Origin: Brugia malayi
Lineage: Eukaryota; Nematoda; Chromadorea; Rhabditida; Onchocercidae
Assembly (NCBI RefSeq): GCF_000002995.4
Contig: NW_025062477.1
Span: 9,024,649-9,088,648, forward strand
DNA: 64,000 nucleotides
Reading direction: 5' to 3'
The position numbers were made by a program, and so were the translations under genes. The notes under the pieces are model-generated. The model had not been told where the DNA came from, ran no database searches, and saw only the letters and a list, made by a program, of their open reading frames with translations. Numbering within the stretch: the stretch's first letter is position 1; each line of letters begins with the position of its first letter. Below, piece after piece: positions 1 to 14,275 of the stretch.

Positions 1-76
1 GAATACCAGATATCATAAAAACTGATCTCGAAAGGCAGCGATTTTGGAGAGCGAAATGCGGAAGCTGGTATTCTAC

Positions 77-99
77 ATATATATATATATATATATATA
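77..99. repeat. AT dinucleotide microsatellite
   Basis: An uninterrupted run of alternating A and T, simple sequence. Similar shorter AT runs occur at 1051-1068 and 10816-10846. Confidence 0.9.
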
Positions 100-953
100 A
101 GCATGATGGGTGTGCATGAGAAAGATTTGGCTTACTGATAAAGAACAGGCTGACTGATAAGTGCGACGAAGTACCTCAGTTTCGTTATCATCACCGGCGT
201 CATTGTCTCCCCTGCAGCATTTCAGCAGTTTTCAGTATACCTTCATGAACTCATCAGAAATTGATTGACATTTCAAAATTTCTATCAAATTTTCACTTAT
301 TTTTTACTTTTCTGTTCTGTTCCTTTTGTTGAAAAGAGAAAAGTATGTGTATAAGTACACTTTTATCTATGTTTAACCGCGACGCTTGCACAACGAATAT
401 GGTTATTACCCCATGATAAATTGATGACTTCAAAGCATAACTTCGATTTCCATGTAATATTAATTCAACGGATGGTCCATTTACGGGTTGTGCTTTTCAA
501 ATTTTCTTTAGCAATTAAAAAATTTGTTGTTTTTTAACTGGCCATACGAAGTCACTTTCATCTGACTTGCGATGCCATTCGAACTGTCGACATATATCTT
601 GTCACATCAATTCCCTTTTGATGGTTCGAATACGGATAACAGAATCTTCGCTCCATCGATACATTGTAATGTGAATCTTCTTAGTAACGAGCATATAGGT
701 AATACCGCTCATCGCCACTTTCACATTTGTAGCACTTTAATCAGAATTCACTACATTTTTAGATTTTTTCCACACCCTATTTCTTACAGTTTTATTAATG
801 AAACTCATCCATCTGATTCCCCGCTCTACTGAATTTTGGGGAAAACTTGTAGTTTTCCAACTTTTGTGAATTCCTTATTGTTTGGAAATCTTGAAATCTG
901 AGTTTACGCTTAGAAGAAAAATGCATGCTGTGGTTGCAGAACATAACCGTCTG

Positions 954-954
<1 letters not shown>

Positions 955-1002
<48 letters not shown>

Positions 1003-1006
1003 CTCT
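955..1006. repeat. CT/GT microsatellite
   Basis: About 18 CT units followed by five GT units and a further CT pair. An open frame through it reads as Leu-Ser repeats, which is a by-product of the repeat and not a gene. Confidence 0.9.
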
Positions 1007-2160
1007 ATTCATGCCCCGTTGTTTAAATGGTAAATTTCTTGAAAGTTCAGGTATATATATATATATATTCTTGATTTATCATATTCTCGTCTTGGAAATC
1101 GAGCAAACATAACATTGAAATGAAAAAGTTTCGATGATTCGATGATTAAAATATATGCTCAAGTCACAGTCCATCTTTATGGTAGCAGTAGCATTAGTTT
1201 TAGATCTAACTAGTTTTGGAATTATTCTCATTGATTTAATTGCTGGTTATTCTCGACGGATGGTATATAATGTAGGACTCATAATCCAAAATAGCATTAT
1301 AGCAGTCTGCTGAAAATTGTTATAGAATCAAATTAAAAAAAAAAATAGATCATAACTTTTCTTGAAAGTTCAGAAAATTCAAAAAAAGTGTTTCCGCAAT
1401 GATCGAGCTTTTGAGGTAAAGATGAAGGGAATATTTTCCTTTCTCCTAACATACCTAAAAATAATACTTCTTATCTTTTTATTAAATTTAAGATTTAGAT
1501 TAAGATAATTGAATATTGGATAGCAAGCAAGCAATGTTATCTGTGAGCATTTCTAAATGATTCAACTAAACACTTATAGCAAATGAATGAACACCTTCGA
1601 ATAATTCAAATTTTCAGCATTACTCCAAACTCGAAATGGAAACTTTGTGTATAGGGAAGATAGCAAGGAGACAGAAATACATTCCAATCACCTGGACTAC
1701 CTACTTTATCTTTTTTAATTCTAAAATGTGAAACGCGTGTGAAAAATTGTTGTATACCTAACGTTTCTTATGGCTCATTTGATGCCAATTTAAATGTGAT
1801 TTCAATAATGTTCCAATATTCGTGTATGCGTGTGGTCATGTGGAATGGATGTTTGTGATCTAATCGACCGGATCATTTTTTATGAGTTTTAGCGAAATGG
1901 TATCAAGGTGACCGTCAAAGAGTAACCTATATTGCACTCATTGTTCATTACCATTCCTGAGATAGGCATTTTTCATATAAATGGAGCTCAAAAGTAATGA
2001 TAATTCGCATATTTTTTTTGTTAAGCTTAAACTTCTAAAGTAGTAATAATCATCACTGAACCAAAACTACCTCAATTATTTTCTTGGGATTGTTCCTCAG
2101 TGAAATAAAAATCATTAAACTAACGTGTGTCAGTGAAAAATAGTCGTAGATAATAATTTT

Positions 2161-2244
2161 GTCGTCTTCAAAATGATATCTTCAAACTACCAAAATGACG
2201 TCTTCAAATTAAAATTCGTCGTCTTCAAAATTATATCTTCAAAT
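2161..2244. repeat. Degenerate tandem repeat built on TCTTCAAA
   Basis: Two 27-base copies (2161-2187 and 2218-2244) differ at only a couple of positions. A partial third copy (2197-2216) lies between them. Each full copy contains two TCTTCAAA motifs. No function is recognised. Confidence 0.75.
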
Positions 2245-3124
2245 TGCTGCACACGGCAAAATTTGAAATCAGTGCTGAGTTCAAAATGAATCGTGCAAGT
2301 ATCGATTGGACCACCAGAAATGAATGTTTATCAAAAATTCTTTTCAGACAGTTTTCATTTGTTAATCTTTCCTACGTAGAGAAAATGGAGAAAAAATACC
2401 TAAAGTAATAGGTGGGGCATTAAATTTTGAAGAGATTAATCATTTAATACTCCTACCAGAAAAATGAAACTTTAAACATAAAGCCAAAATATTTCTTGAT
2501 AATCAACAGCATAGGTAATTTGAGGGGGAGAAAGTTAGATGAAATCTGCATAGGGTAGCACCTTGTTTTCTCTTCAGCTTTCAAAATTATTCTCGTAAGA
2601 GGCAGATGTTTGTTTGAGAAACGTTCCATCCCTCCTTACTTTCTTTTTCACCACTTCTAACTTGAGGCAGTAACAGGTATAAATAATTGAATACAAACAG
2701 GTTCGAACGCTTAAGTCTTTCAGTTAATGACTTTAGAATTGATGTTTGCGATTTGTTGACTGATCGATCTTCCATCATCACATCATTACCTCCCAGTTGT
2801 CTGTTTATTCGAGCTCAGGAACACGTGTTCCTCTTTTTACGAAAAATTTGCAACGTCAAGTAGGCTTATTATATTATTATTTTAGTAGACAGTTATCATG
2901 TTATGCTTTTCAGCATGCCATAATAATTGTCCTCATCAATTTTCTCTTCCTGAAAGTTTTGAATCATCCCATTTTCACTCATTTTAGTTTGTACTGGAAA
3001 AGAAACATAAATTGAATTTCGAAGGTTCTTCGCCAAAGGATTATTAACCAAACGTAAGGCTTTTTAACAGAGAATCATCGATTAGAAATAGTAGCATTTT
3101 GTTGAATCAATGCAGTATTGTAAA

Positions 3125-3148
3125 CTGAAAGGTGCCGACACCTTTCAG
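3125..3148. repeat. Perfect 10-bp hairpin
   Basis: CTGAAAGGTG at 3125-3134 is followed by a four-base loop and its exact reverse complement at 3139-3148. It lies in non-coding sequence. Confidence 0.7.
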
Positions 3149-3548
3149 ATGTATTAAAAGAACATTGAGTTCAGTTTAAGAAAAATTGAAAATGAGTGTG
3201 AAGAATAAAAAAGAAAGGTTCATTCAGTGTGTTTCCTTGTATTTACATTGTTCTTGTACCTTATTGTGTAAGCTTTTTGTTCAGACGTCTTTTAACCATT
3301 TGCAACTGAAAAAATGTTAAAATTATCGCTTCCCTTTGATCCTTACATAAAAACAGCAGTTGTTCACTGTATCGAAACATTTTGCCTATCAGACGACGTC
3401 GTCGCCAGCTAGTCTCGACTCTCGACTTACGAACTACTCTTCCCTACCTCCTCTGGCACACACTCCCCTATCAACCAATGAATAAACATTTGAGAGCTGC
3501 CAGATACGGTACTGTCAAACCATTTCATCGTGGTTCTTTGCTACTTTA

Positions 3549-3570
3549 TCACGCTAGTATATAAAAAGAA
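3549..3570 (+). promoter_or_regulatory. Possible TATA-type promoter
   Basis: A TATATAAAAAG element near 3560 follows a locally GC-richer stretch (3380-3550). That stretch includes a 12-base palindrome, GACGACGTCGTC, at 3392-3403. An ATG at 3633 begins a short frame of 16 codons. No downstream gene could be joined to it, so this is weak. Confidence 0.2.
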
Positions 3571-4720
3571 CAGTAACTATTATACACTTCAAATCATCTC
3601 TGAGAGTGCAATTAGTGAAACAGTCATTTCATCATGATTGACTGGGATCATGAAAAACGGTGGCTTAATATGCTGTTAACTTGATCTGTAAATCTATCTT
3701 TAAAAAAAGTTACCCATTGTTATTCATTGCCAGAAATGTGTCCACAGGTAGCCATTCAATTATTCTAGGCCACCGAAGGAGCTCAGTCTTGATCTTTTCA
3801 TAGCATGAAGCTAACTTGTTTTCTTAAACTATCTAACTTCCAAATAGTCACTGGAATTACTTTGATTTGTTTTAAAATAAATAAAATCCTGCTCACCAGA
3901 CCAAAATTTAACAATTGATCTCATTTGGAACACATCCAGAGAGATTGCTTGAGACTTACAAATTTTGGTTGTATGTAAATGAAATGATTACCAGTTTTCA
4001 TTCTCACTAGTCATTGCTCACAATCGCAGATATCAAATTTTATTTTCGTTTCATTCGTTTGTTTACAATAACACTCGTTTTATACTATTTCAGGTTGAGG
4101 TTTCTGCATTTCTCTTTCTACGATTTCCGTCCACTGCGTCTTTTGTTGTTATGTCTTCTAGAACAGTTTACGTATGTTCATATTCCTATAAATGCGATGG
4201 GTGTAACGTCCTGCTAGTCTGGAAGGAAGCAGATTGTTTTAAGATGAGAATTTTGTGGAAATTTTCCAGGATAGAAATTTTTAGAAATTTCATATGTCTT
4301 TTCGGAGGTAAAGAGACCTAATTAAAACTGTCGTTTATAAGGCGTCCAGAAATGTTCTCTCAAAAATCAGGAAAAGGAAACGATGTCCTAATTCTGCCCA
4401 TATATTTGTCGTTCCATCAATGAGTTGTCCACTGGTCTTTCATCTTCAGCAGTAGTAGATAATTTGTCTATTTGGTTTTGAATGTTCCACCTGAGGTCTC
4501 TAATATTTCATTTCTTTTTTTGATTCTCAACTTAATTCCTTAAAGCATTGTTGACAGCTGTGCTCGTTATTCTTCTACAATCATCCTCTCATGCTCTGAC
4601 AGTTCTGGGTCACAACATGATTGTTCTGTCAAAAGAATGCTACACAAAGAAATATTTCCATCTCTGCCAATGTTGCTGTACCACAATTTTATTTCCGAAT
4701 TATGCTAATTGTTGTCCGAA

Positions 4721-4742
4721 GGGGGGGGAGGGGGGGGGGGGG
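4721..4742 (+). repeat. G tract (G8-A-G13)
   Basis: Eight G, one A, then thirteen G. It is exceptional in this AT-rich DNA and could form a quadruplex. It is also prone to assembly or slippage error. Confidence 0.85.
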
Positions 4743-6719
4743 AGAACATAATTTTGTCATTTGCGTTAAGTTGAGCGGTGAGAAACAATTTCAAAGTATG
4801 AAAATCATTACTTACTACCCTTTTATCTCTCCCGCACGCTCACTTATTCCCTTTATCGAAAAAGTATAATTAATTTACAGAGTACCTGGAATCAGCTAGA
4901 CTCGTTATATAAAATCATTCAAGACAGGTTGGAAGTGTGCTAAGAACGAAATCATTGAAATGCAATAATTCTAGTTTACTTTTTCTCTGATGAGTTGATG
5001 CTATTTGGTGAACATGATGAATTGCATTTCGAGTAACAGAAGCTAATTTACTAGTGTGATTTTTTTTTTTGAGAGGAGATTTGTGCTTTACCTACTCGGT
5101 AATGTAACAGTCATCCATTTCCCTTATAATTGATGTTTGCTTTTCTGAGAGAAAAAATGGATTAGAATGAAATGGAATAGATAAAGGAAGGCATCAGATT
5201 GATATGGAAAAGTTCGATCAAGCTGGTAGTTGTTGCATTGTTCAATTAGAGGAAAACACCGCACATTGTTCTGTCCTACGGCCACGAGGCATATATATAT
5301 CCATGCACCCCATATTTGGTCATTTATCATCATCCGCCTGCATTGTTTCGTAATCTCATTTCATGAATTGCGTAAGGAGATGGATAGATGGATTTCGCGA
5401 TGAGTTTGGTTGATCAATTTAAGTACCCATTGCTCTCACTTCTTGTTCGTAGTTAATGAAATCATCGGTTACGGATGACAGTCATTTCCTTTTCTTTTCT
5501 TCTCAACATTTGTTATGAAATTAGAAAGAGACAGTTAATTTCAGAAAATTTATAACGATTTCATTTTGATCGGAAGAAATAGCGAGATATGAACTTTAAC
5601 TTTTTTCTAAACGTAAACCTACAGGTTAACAAAGGCTTGTCTGTAAAGTTCGGGTATCATTTTACTGGGAAATAGATATTTCCTGCCGCTATATAAACTT
5701 ATATTTTATTTCTTTATGGCTGATGGTAACTTGTCTAACTGTCTTAAGATCTAGAATGTTTACTTATTGGAAAAAACATGAAAAGATTTAAAACGTATAT
5801 TTGGGTAATGATATGGAATATGAAAGGTAGTGTAAATATTCTTTAATCATCTTCATCCTTCACACCAATCATTCCTTGCAAATCAAAAAGGAGAAAGAAA
5901 GATGGTTTCCTGGATATGCATTTTCTTTTTCGGATGACGAGATGAGATACTAGGAATTTAGGGCATACTCTTCTTACTTCTTTTCCTTTTTCTCCCCATC
6001 TCCTTTCATCCTTTCCGAATCATTCCAATCCATAAATCTTCCCTCTATTTGGACTTACCGTTAATCAATCTCGAAACTTTTCCAATTTCATTCCAAACTC
6101 ATCTTACCCAACTCTTTTCATTTTCATTACCTTCTTACCTTCAATTTTTACTTTCATTTTCAACTGTTATTTGTTTTTGCGGTTTGTTTTATTTCATTGG
6201 ATTAAATCCATTGGATCCTTATATTTAAATATTGGCAAATTAAAGAAATTAGGCTTTTTTTTTTTTAAACCACCACTGCAGTAGAATTTTTTAAATGTAT
6301 GACTTCTCATTTAAAAATACCCAATATCTATTAAATGAAGGAATGGAAAAGAATGTGTTTAAAACTATAGTTTATAACGCTGACTGAGAGAATCAGAGAT
6401 GCTTGATGCTGTGTTTTGAAATCCTAGTGTTAATTTTTGAAATTATCCTCTAAACCTGTATTCAATAAACATATTCGTATACAATGGTTTGCTGTGAGTT
6501 AAAATGTGGGGTGCAGATGTTAACGCTCTACAGAGATTTCATATCATATCCGATGAGAAGAGAGATGCATGTCTTGGTGGCACCTTCGTGCATGCAAATC
6601 TTTGATTTCGCCATATTTAAACAAGTATCGCCGCAGATGTTCCCAGCACTTATCACTGCTTTGATCACTTTAACAATTCATATGAAACTGTTTTGCAGTA
6701 TGCTATTTCCAGTTAGTAC

Positions 6720-6769
6720 TTTCACAGATTAAGGAACGGCGTGCTGTCGTCCTTCCTTAATCAGTGAAA
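6720..6769. repeat. 16-position inverted repeat with 18-base loop
   Basis: TTTCAC-A-GATTAAGGA (6720-6735) pairs with TCCTTAATC-A-GTGAAA (6754-6769). There are 15 base pairs with one central A/A mismatch. It could be a structured RNA element or a small inverted-repeat remnant. Nothing else marks it as a microRNA. Confidence 0.65.
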
Positions 6770-9700
6770 TGTTGCGCGCAAAAGAACAAAACAAAAACCG
6801 TAACATTGCTTTAATATGGAATGGAATGTGGAATTAAAATGGGAGGTATGTTATGTTGCAATGCATGCAGGTGTGCAATCCGTATTGATTTACAGTTGTA
6901 GTGCCGGAGGGAAGAGAGGAAATGTCGAAGATTTGATTTAGTGGGAAGTGCTGGTGATGATCGTACAACGAGTGAGTAGTGACGAAGTGCTAATGAACGT
7001 TGCTTATGCGCCACTATGATTTATCACTTTTTTCACATCTGTCTAATTCCACTTCCTTCCTGTATTTTCTGCTTCAGTCTGGTACTTGTTTCCACTGCTG
7101 ATCCTGCATAAACGATCTATATATGGTGTTAGTTCTAAGTTAGCTGAACACATAAATTGTCCTGTGATTCTTGCTTTCGAGATTTTTGGTCACCTGTAAT
7201 GAGATTTAAGTTCACGCATATCTTATAGTCACTAAAGAAATAGCATTAGCAGTTTGAATAGACAATGTTGAAGTCCATGACGCTTTCTGGATTGCTGATA
7301 AGCAGATCCGTTTATAGTATTCTATAAGGTATATTAGAACTGTGCGTTTATATGATGTCACACTAATTTAAATGCAAATTGGATTCATCCAGAAGGATCG
7401 AAAGATTTTGATGTCAAGGGTTAGAAACCGTGTTGTTAAATGATGATTTTGATTTGCAGTCAGTATAATCTAGTAATGGATATGACAATATACTCTCTTA
7501 ATCATCACATAGCTCTCCCGTTGTATTCATTCTTGGCATTCGAGAAATATACATTAAGTTGTTTCATGTGTATTTTGTTGATAAATGAGGAAAGTTCCGT
7601 TGAATTCCGTTGTTATGGACTGAATGTGATGTCTAAATTTAGATTGATGAAAGCGGAATTGTTAGCTCATTTTTATTCGAATTAAAAGAGGGAAAAATTG
7701 TCCCTCCGATGAGCAGAGATGTTAGCATTCTCCTCAGCAATATTCTACAGTTATTTGATGCCTGATGGCGGCGCTAATCGGATTCCCTCAGGGTTGCCGC
7801 TCCTTTTAGTTTTTGTGAGGAAAGCCGCCATAAGTAATAATAGTGGTATTAGTAGCTGCACATTAGAAATGCATGTATGCGCCCGCATATGTGCACACTG
7901 CTCGCACACATCCTCGAGATTCCTTTTTGCCATCCGTTTCTTCTAATTTTAGATAAATGAAACCTTTTCTTCTTTCTCGTTCATTATCAAAATAAAACAG
8001 TCATTCAGTGAAAAAATACTTTTTTTCGATTTCTTTGCATATATACACAGCAGACATACACATATATATGTGTATATTTTACTGAACATTATGAATTGAA
8101 TATCAAATTTGTCACCGTTGTTGATTGGTCCACTGGTCCAACCATGTCTATTGATACTCTCATTTCCTTAGTCGAGATGGACTGTCACGTCTGACCAGTG
8201 ATGTTCACTTTGTTTATTTGACGTATTTTTCGCTTCCAACAGAAAGCATGACATTGGTCCACACTGTTATGTGTTGTTTGCAGATGAGCTTACTGGGAAC
8301 TGACCACTTGCTCATGGTTAATCTGAACTATGAGGGTATGAGGATACTGATCACTCGTAGCTCTCGACCTTGAAAGCTTCTATATGGCTCACATTAGTTG
8401 ATAGCTGACATGTTAGACATCCAAATAAAATGGCCATATAAATGCACAGGTGTAATAAAACTTAGCTTGTATGATCATACACCTTGTAAAAATGAATATC
8501 ACTAATTGAAAACAATTATGGAGGGACTTTAGGATGTTTATTAGATGACTGGATGACAATACTTCTGGTCTGAAGCAGGTATATCGTTAAGTAAAATATT
8601 AAGTAAACATATAATGTTTTTGCTCACGAACGAATACGTATCGTATTTGCTTATAAATTGTTATTCAAACTTTCTTGGTGTCATGTCATGCTGTGATTAT
8701 GGCTTAGAAATTCATATAACTATAATTCAACAGGAACTAATAGCTCAACAGGTAATCCTATTGTTTACATAATTGTGTCATTGATACTCTCGAAAATATC
8801 TTGCTACTAAGTTTATCTTATTTTAAGATTTGCTGGCCTTCTCTTAATTTTAACAGATGCATTGATGAATAAAAATTGCAAATTGAACAAAAAGAAAAGT
8901 GACTTTTTGTAAGATAATTTTTCAAATTCTTGAAGATTAATTAGATCCTATGAGTTCTTTAGATCGTTTATTCTTTTTATTTGTGCGATATATCTCTTTT
9001 CATTTTTCATTTATTTGATAAACTTAGCCTTTTTTCCCATCTGCATACACTACCTGTTATTGTCATTCTCTGACATTTTTTTGTCGTTGTTGAATACAGA
9101 GCAAAATTACGCAATAATATACTCTGTTTTGGGAGAGTGAATATGTAATTTTATCTTTTGTAAACTTTTATTAACCTTTCGGTACTCTTCTGTTTAGTTT
9201 ATATAGAAAAAGATTAAAAATTGAATAATTGGAATAAGCTATTTATATCTTTAACACGACATCCTTGATATTTCTCATTTCGTCATTTAATTTTCTTTCA
9301 ATCCCAATTACGCTGATATCTTTTCTTTGTGCCACTAATGCAAAGTACTTTGAACAATTCACATGTCCCTGGTCTATAATTATTTCATTGGGTTAAGTGT
9401 TGTTGTGCAGTTGCTGAGGAAAAAACGCTTCTGATTTCTTTTTACTTTTGCTTATTTATTTTTTACTTTCCCTACATTTTTACGCTTTGTTTGCTGACAA
9501 AATTAGTAAAAGAAGAAAGCATGAAGAAAAAAAATATGCAAACAAACAATCCGTAATAAATTCACTAATGAAGAAGCAGTGAGATTTGAGTAGTACTGAA
9601 TTTTACATCGATCTTAATTATTTCGCTCAAAGAGGCAAATGTTAATTTAAAGAACTTTGTATTCAAAATTCTTGGAAAATTTATCTTTATTCATTTGATT

Positions 9701-12302
9701 TAATAACGTCCAGTGCTGTGCATTCTGTGTTACCGTATTCTCCAACCTGATGCAATATTTCGTTTTCTGGTAAAGAAATTCAATTTACTGAAGAATCTTA
9801 TAGTGATGAATAATGTGAAATATTAAAGTTCGGGAATTTCTCTATAGGATGATGTTGCTGCACGATTGAGTCACATTAAATGGAATGTTCTTTTCTCAAT
9901 AGTTCAATTTTTATTGACGTGTGGTTGTTCCGTATATATCTTATACTTACTTCCTTGTCATCCGATACTTTCTTCTGTTCCAGAACCGAGTAGTAAGCCA
10001 GTGTAAATGAAATAGAAATACTTAGCTTTATAATTTTTGAGTTACTGGGTTTTGTGTGCTATATCCATTGGAATAATGAATACATTTACGGTGTTCTTCC
10101 TTGTCATAAACCCAACTTGCAATTATTCATTGACTGGGAATTTCATTCAGATCGATTTGCTTGTCTCAATTCGGGAAATAAAGAATTCTGCATTAATAGG
10201 AGTTTTAGAATTTTTCTGCATCAGGACAAGTCACTGATGATATTGAATTCATCATTTAGAAAAAAATATCACTTGAAATGTAAAGTTGATACAAACGGTT
10301 AATTCTTTCATGATTTATGCCTGTCTTTGAACTCTTCAAAGACCTTATTATCTAAAAGTTGCTAGCCAGTGTTCTTTGATAAAAACTTTTCGTCAGTGAA
10401 CTTGTTCATAAGTCAAAAAAAGAAATGTGTTGTGGTTAAATGGATGAATTTAAAATTCAGAAATGGAAATGGCACAAATAGGATTTAGAAATTGTGATTA
10501 CTTCTGAAACATCCATAACCGGTTATTTTGGACAGTCTACCACCAGATGTTAACAGCTGCATCGTTTTGGAGAGGAAAGGAAGCATATTTATATTTAGTT
10601 GAGAGATGCTGAACTTTTTCATAGGTCATCTTCCTCGTTTCCAGTCTATGATAGCTGCAAGGATACGATACCTGAAAACGAAGACTGAAAAGAAGGCTAA
10701 AGGTCAATTTTAAGTAATTTCCAGAATGACAGTAAAATGAAATTATGTTTTTATGAGTGAAATGAAATATAAAGCGGCGGTGATGAATATAGTTGTGGAA
10801 TCAAATGCAACAGTACGTATATACATATAGATATATATATATATATGAAACGCTTGTTTGATGATCCGGCAGCGACTCGATTCGATTCACTCAGCATTTG
10901 ATGAGCCGCCCGTTACAGTATCCATGTACTCCCTTTTCTGTGACATCAGCATCTTGACGGTAATTTTAACGCATAATAAATTTTTAAATTGTTCACCCAT
11001 GTCAGTTCAGTTTAAACTTCTGATGTCCGAATGAAAATTTTATCATTATTTTATGACGCGAAAATAAAAATGTGTTGGTGGCAAAATGGAAGGTGAAAGA
11101 GAAAATGAGGGAACGAAGAAGAAAGGGGCAATTAATGTAACCGTTTTCTACATCACCAAGGTAGATTTAAAACTCAGTTTTATATTTGATTCAAAATTTT
11201 CGGTCATTGCTGGTATTGGTATTGGTGGAAAAAGTTTAGAGATGACCTTCAAGCTAAGATTAAACGATGAATTTTTGTAACAAATACTTTCGTAAAGTTT
11301 ATTCATGAAATATAGCAGCAAGCAATCATCAGCAATTGAAGGTGATGCTAAGCTATACATATATATTATATATCTTAAAGAAAGTATTTTCTCAACAAAT
11401 TCAAATTTTAGAGTTAGTTTTGGCGCCCATTTGGAAAGTATTGTAATGGCTTTTTTCCCTTCATATAATTAGTTTTCTTCATTGATATATGTCTTTTTAA
11501 AAGGTACAACTTGTGGGTTTACTGCATTGAAAGAAAATGTTCACTTTAGCAGTTCCCTTACAAATATATAGCTCAACTCAGCATACCTTTCTTGTTTTCA
11601 CCTGTCGTTTTTCGTTAGTATTTTATAATTTTTGCTAGCGCACATACTGCACAAAACGTTTTTTCTTCTGATTTGAATCCTCGTAAATAGATTTACACTT
11701 TATCAGGTATTGTTCTAAGAGTGAATGACTTTCGAGGTCAAGTTTAAAAAGAGTTCAAATCAAAGATAAGAATTTTACAGTATTGCTTTGATTTATTGTG
11801 TTGAAGGTTCCCTTATCGGTATGCATATTATATTTATTGTTAAGATTCAATTACCGCTGCGGATTCATTTGTTTTTGAAGATTTGAGCGGGGTCAATTGA
11901 TGGACCCATAAGGCTTAACTAATATGTTTCACTGATATTTAACTTTTTTCTTCATTGTTTTGCTGCTACTGAAATCCACTTGTTCTCCCAATAGACAATA
12001 TGTTCTGTATTGGTTGTGAATCTTTGTGTTTCACCCATAAAAGTTGCTGCTGATGGAAGGACTTCTGTGTAATTTTTTAATGTGCTATCATCTAGACCAC
12101 ATGTTAGCTGTTAACAAATAAAAAAGTCTTCAAATGCGCTACAAACAGTGCATTTCCTTAATTTGCAAAAAGGAGTTTCTTTTTTTCTCAGTTAAAAGTT
12201 ACGTGTACAGGTTTTCTTTTTTACGTAGATGTGATGAAACATGGAATTTGATCTGCTGGGATGACTCTCACAACATGGTAGTTTCGTGAAATGTATCGCA
12301 TG

Positions 12303-12698
12303 TTATAAGTTTGTGCAGATATTCACCGAAAGGTCAAATTCTTGAATGCAGTAAAGCGTTTCGCCTAATCTGAGCGGAACCAAGCGATCGAAGAGAATTT
12401 CGAGTGATTTGTTATGGTCGTGATAGCGAGGAGCAAAGAGAGAAGACAAGGGTTCACGTAATAAATTAATCATGGATCGTCTCTTTAGTGCTTGTGACAA
12501 GGAGGTGCGGGGAAACCAGAGTAGAGGTCCTGATTTTGCTAGTTGGTGATGGTTTGGTGAGATAACTGTGAAGTGTTTACACCTTAAGACGAGGAACGCG
12601 TGCCTTATGTCACACAACTCTTTGCATGTTTCTAATCTAGATAGATTATCATCAGTTCGTCCATTTCCAGCATCATTTCCCTCATTGCCAATCGTCAT
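12303..12698 (-). other. Unassigned 131-codon open frame
   Basis: The frame starts with a true ATG at 12698 and lies in DNA a little GC-richer than its surroundings. The predicted protein has no family I recognise, no signal peptide and no obvious domain. It lies downstream, on the same strand, of the decayed coding stretch at 14276-14819. It may belong to the same relic, or it may be a chance frame. Confidence 0.15.
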
Positions 12699-13665
12699 GA
12701 ATTATGTTGTCTTCTAAAATCATGAAATTTCGGAAACTTCCAACAGTTCATTACGGCTGAGCGTGCGATACTGCTTCTTTCATGAAAAGCCGAACTCGTT
12801 ACTGCTATTATTTTTAAGAATGTTGCTAAGAATAAGTGACAGTGATATGGTTGTTTGTGAATTCAATAAATGAATGGAAAGCACTGCAATATAATCAGTG
12901 ACAATTAATATTCATCATGTCACAGGGAGTGACCGACCATCGAACTATCCTTTCCTCTACCTAACTCTCCTTTTAATAATCGATTAAGTTATTTTTCCCG
13001 TCTATTCACATACACAGTTTAAACTAAAAAAAAAGAAAAAACGTAAACATATTGTTTAGTCAGCGAGGATGAAATGATTCTATTTTGCGTCCCTTAATTT
13101 GTAGCATTCCTGATGCATTCCTACTAATTATTTTCAACAAAATACCGTTTTCACTCCTATTCATTGCTAATCTTATGAAATCTTTGTTTCAGACTTATAT
13201 TTTTACTCCGTGCTCTGTCTATTAGATATGCCATTAAATAGACAATATTAATGTTAGGAAAAACTGACTTTTAGAAAGTTTGCCTCACAAGAACTTTTCA
13301 AAAAATAGAAAATAGATGTCCTGCTCTTGATGTTCTTGGCGACTTTTGCCTGCTTATCTCGAGAATAGCCGCCAATGGGTTTTTTCTCCATGGGCTAGTG
13401 GAATAGTGTTGTTTATTTAGTGTCACCATTTGCATATATATTTGCATATGTTAATGTATATATTGCTATTACGTAGTGTACTCTCACCATATTGCTTATA
13501 AGAGCGTGGGAAAGGCGGTATTATAATAAGGCGACATTGAAGATTGTATGTGGTGGATTTTATCAGTCTGTTTGCAGTGTGAACTGTGTGAGGTTGTTGG
13601 ACTGACAAGCAAGTTTATCTGTGTAGCGAGGAACCGGAGATGATATTTGAAGGAGCTGTTAACTG

Positions 13666-13917
13666 TTAGATTGAAATGACGGATTTGAGGGTTTGACAAG
13701 AAGAGGGTTGAGGAGGAACTTGTGGATCATCAACTCTACCACCCGTTGCGGCCCTATAAATTATTACTGCCTCTTCGCAAATCTTATCCCTTAATGAATT
13801 CCCTGTAACCCGTGCCTCCTTTCTATCTAGATTTATTACAAGAATGAAGTAGCGCTCATTAATTACTCTTACTGCAGATTTCAGTTGGTCCCCATCTTGA
13901 CAGTTTACTTTCAACAC
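13666..13917 (-). other. Coding-like minus-strand segment
   Basis: An open segment of about 80 codons with a charged, protein-like composition (for example DKICEEAVIIYRAATGG). It begins just inside a possible acceptor, CATCAG, near 13920 and lacks an ATG. The family is not recognised. It may be an exon, or a fragment of the relic gene suggested by the segments at 14276-14819. Confidence 0.25.
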
Positions 13918-14275
13918 TGATGTCTTGCCTTATTATAGCCTGCAATTTCTAATTCATCTAGATTTGAACAAATCGATGAAAGTTGAAACGAAAGTGATTC
14001 AGAGATTAGCAATGACAACATGTCCCTGGTAGGTACAATGAGACGCACTTCATGAACAAGTACGACAGCTGTTCATCAGCGCTTCTATTCCGTCACTTCT
14101 AGTAGCGATGATATTTAAATCTATATCAGTTGCCCAAAAACAAGATAGAGCGACTAATTGCCACCACCACTTGCTTCATCGATATATTGATTTTCCCTGT
14201 ACAAGACTGAGCACCAACTGCTATGAAGATCATCGGCATGCAAGTTAGAACTGTTGAATTTGAAAATTGTTTCAC

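Noticed and set aside
882..1112. Open frame with a Leu-Ser repeat
   Set aside because: It is produced by the CT microsatellite and has no other coding sign.
3911..3935. Antisense TGAGATCA resembling a bantam/mir-80 seed
   Set aside because: Similarity ends after the seed and there is no precursor hairpin.
7440..7946. Two adjacent open frames
   Set aside because: No family, no splice sites that link them, and composition is not distinctive.
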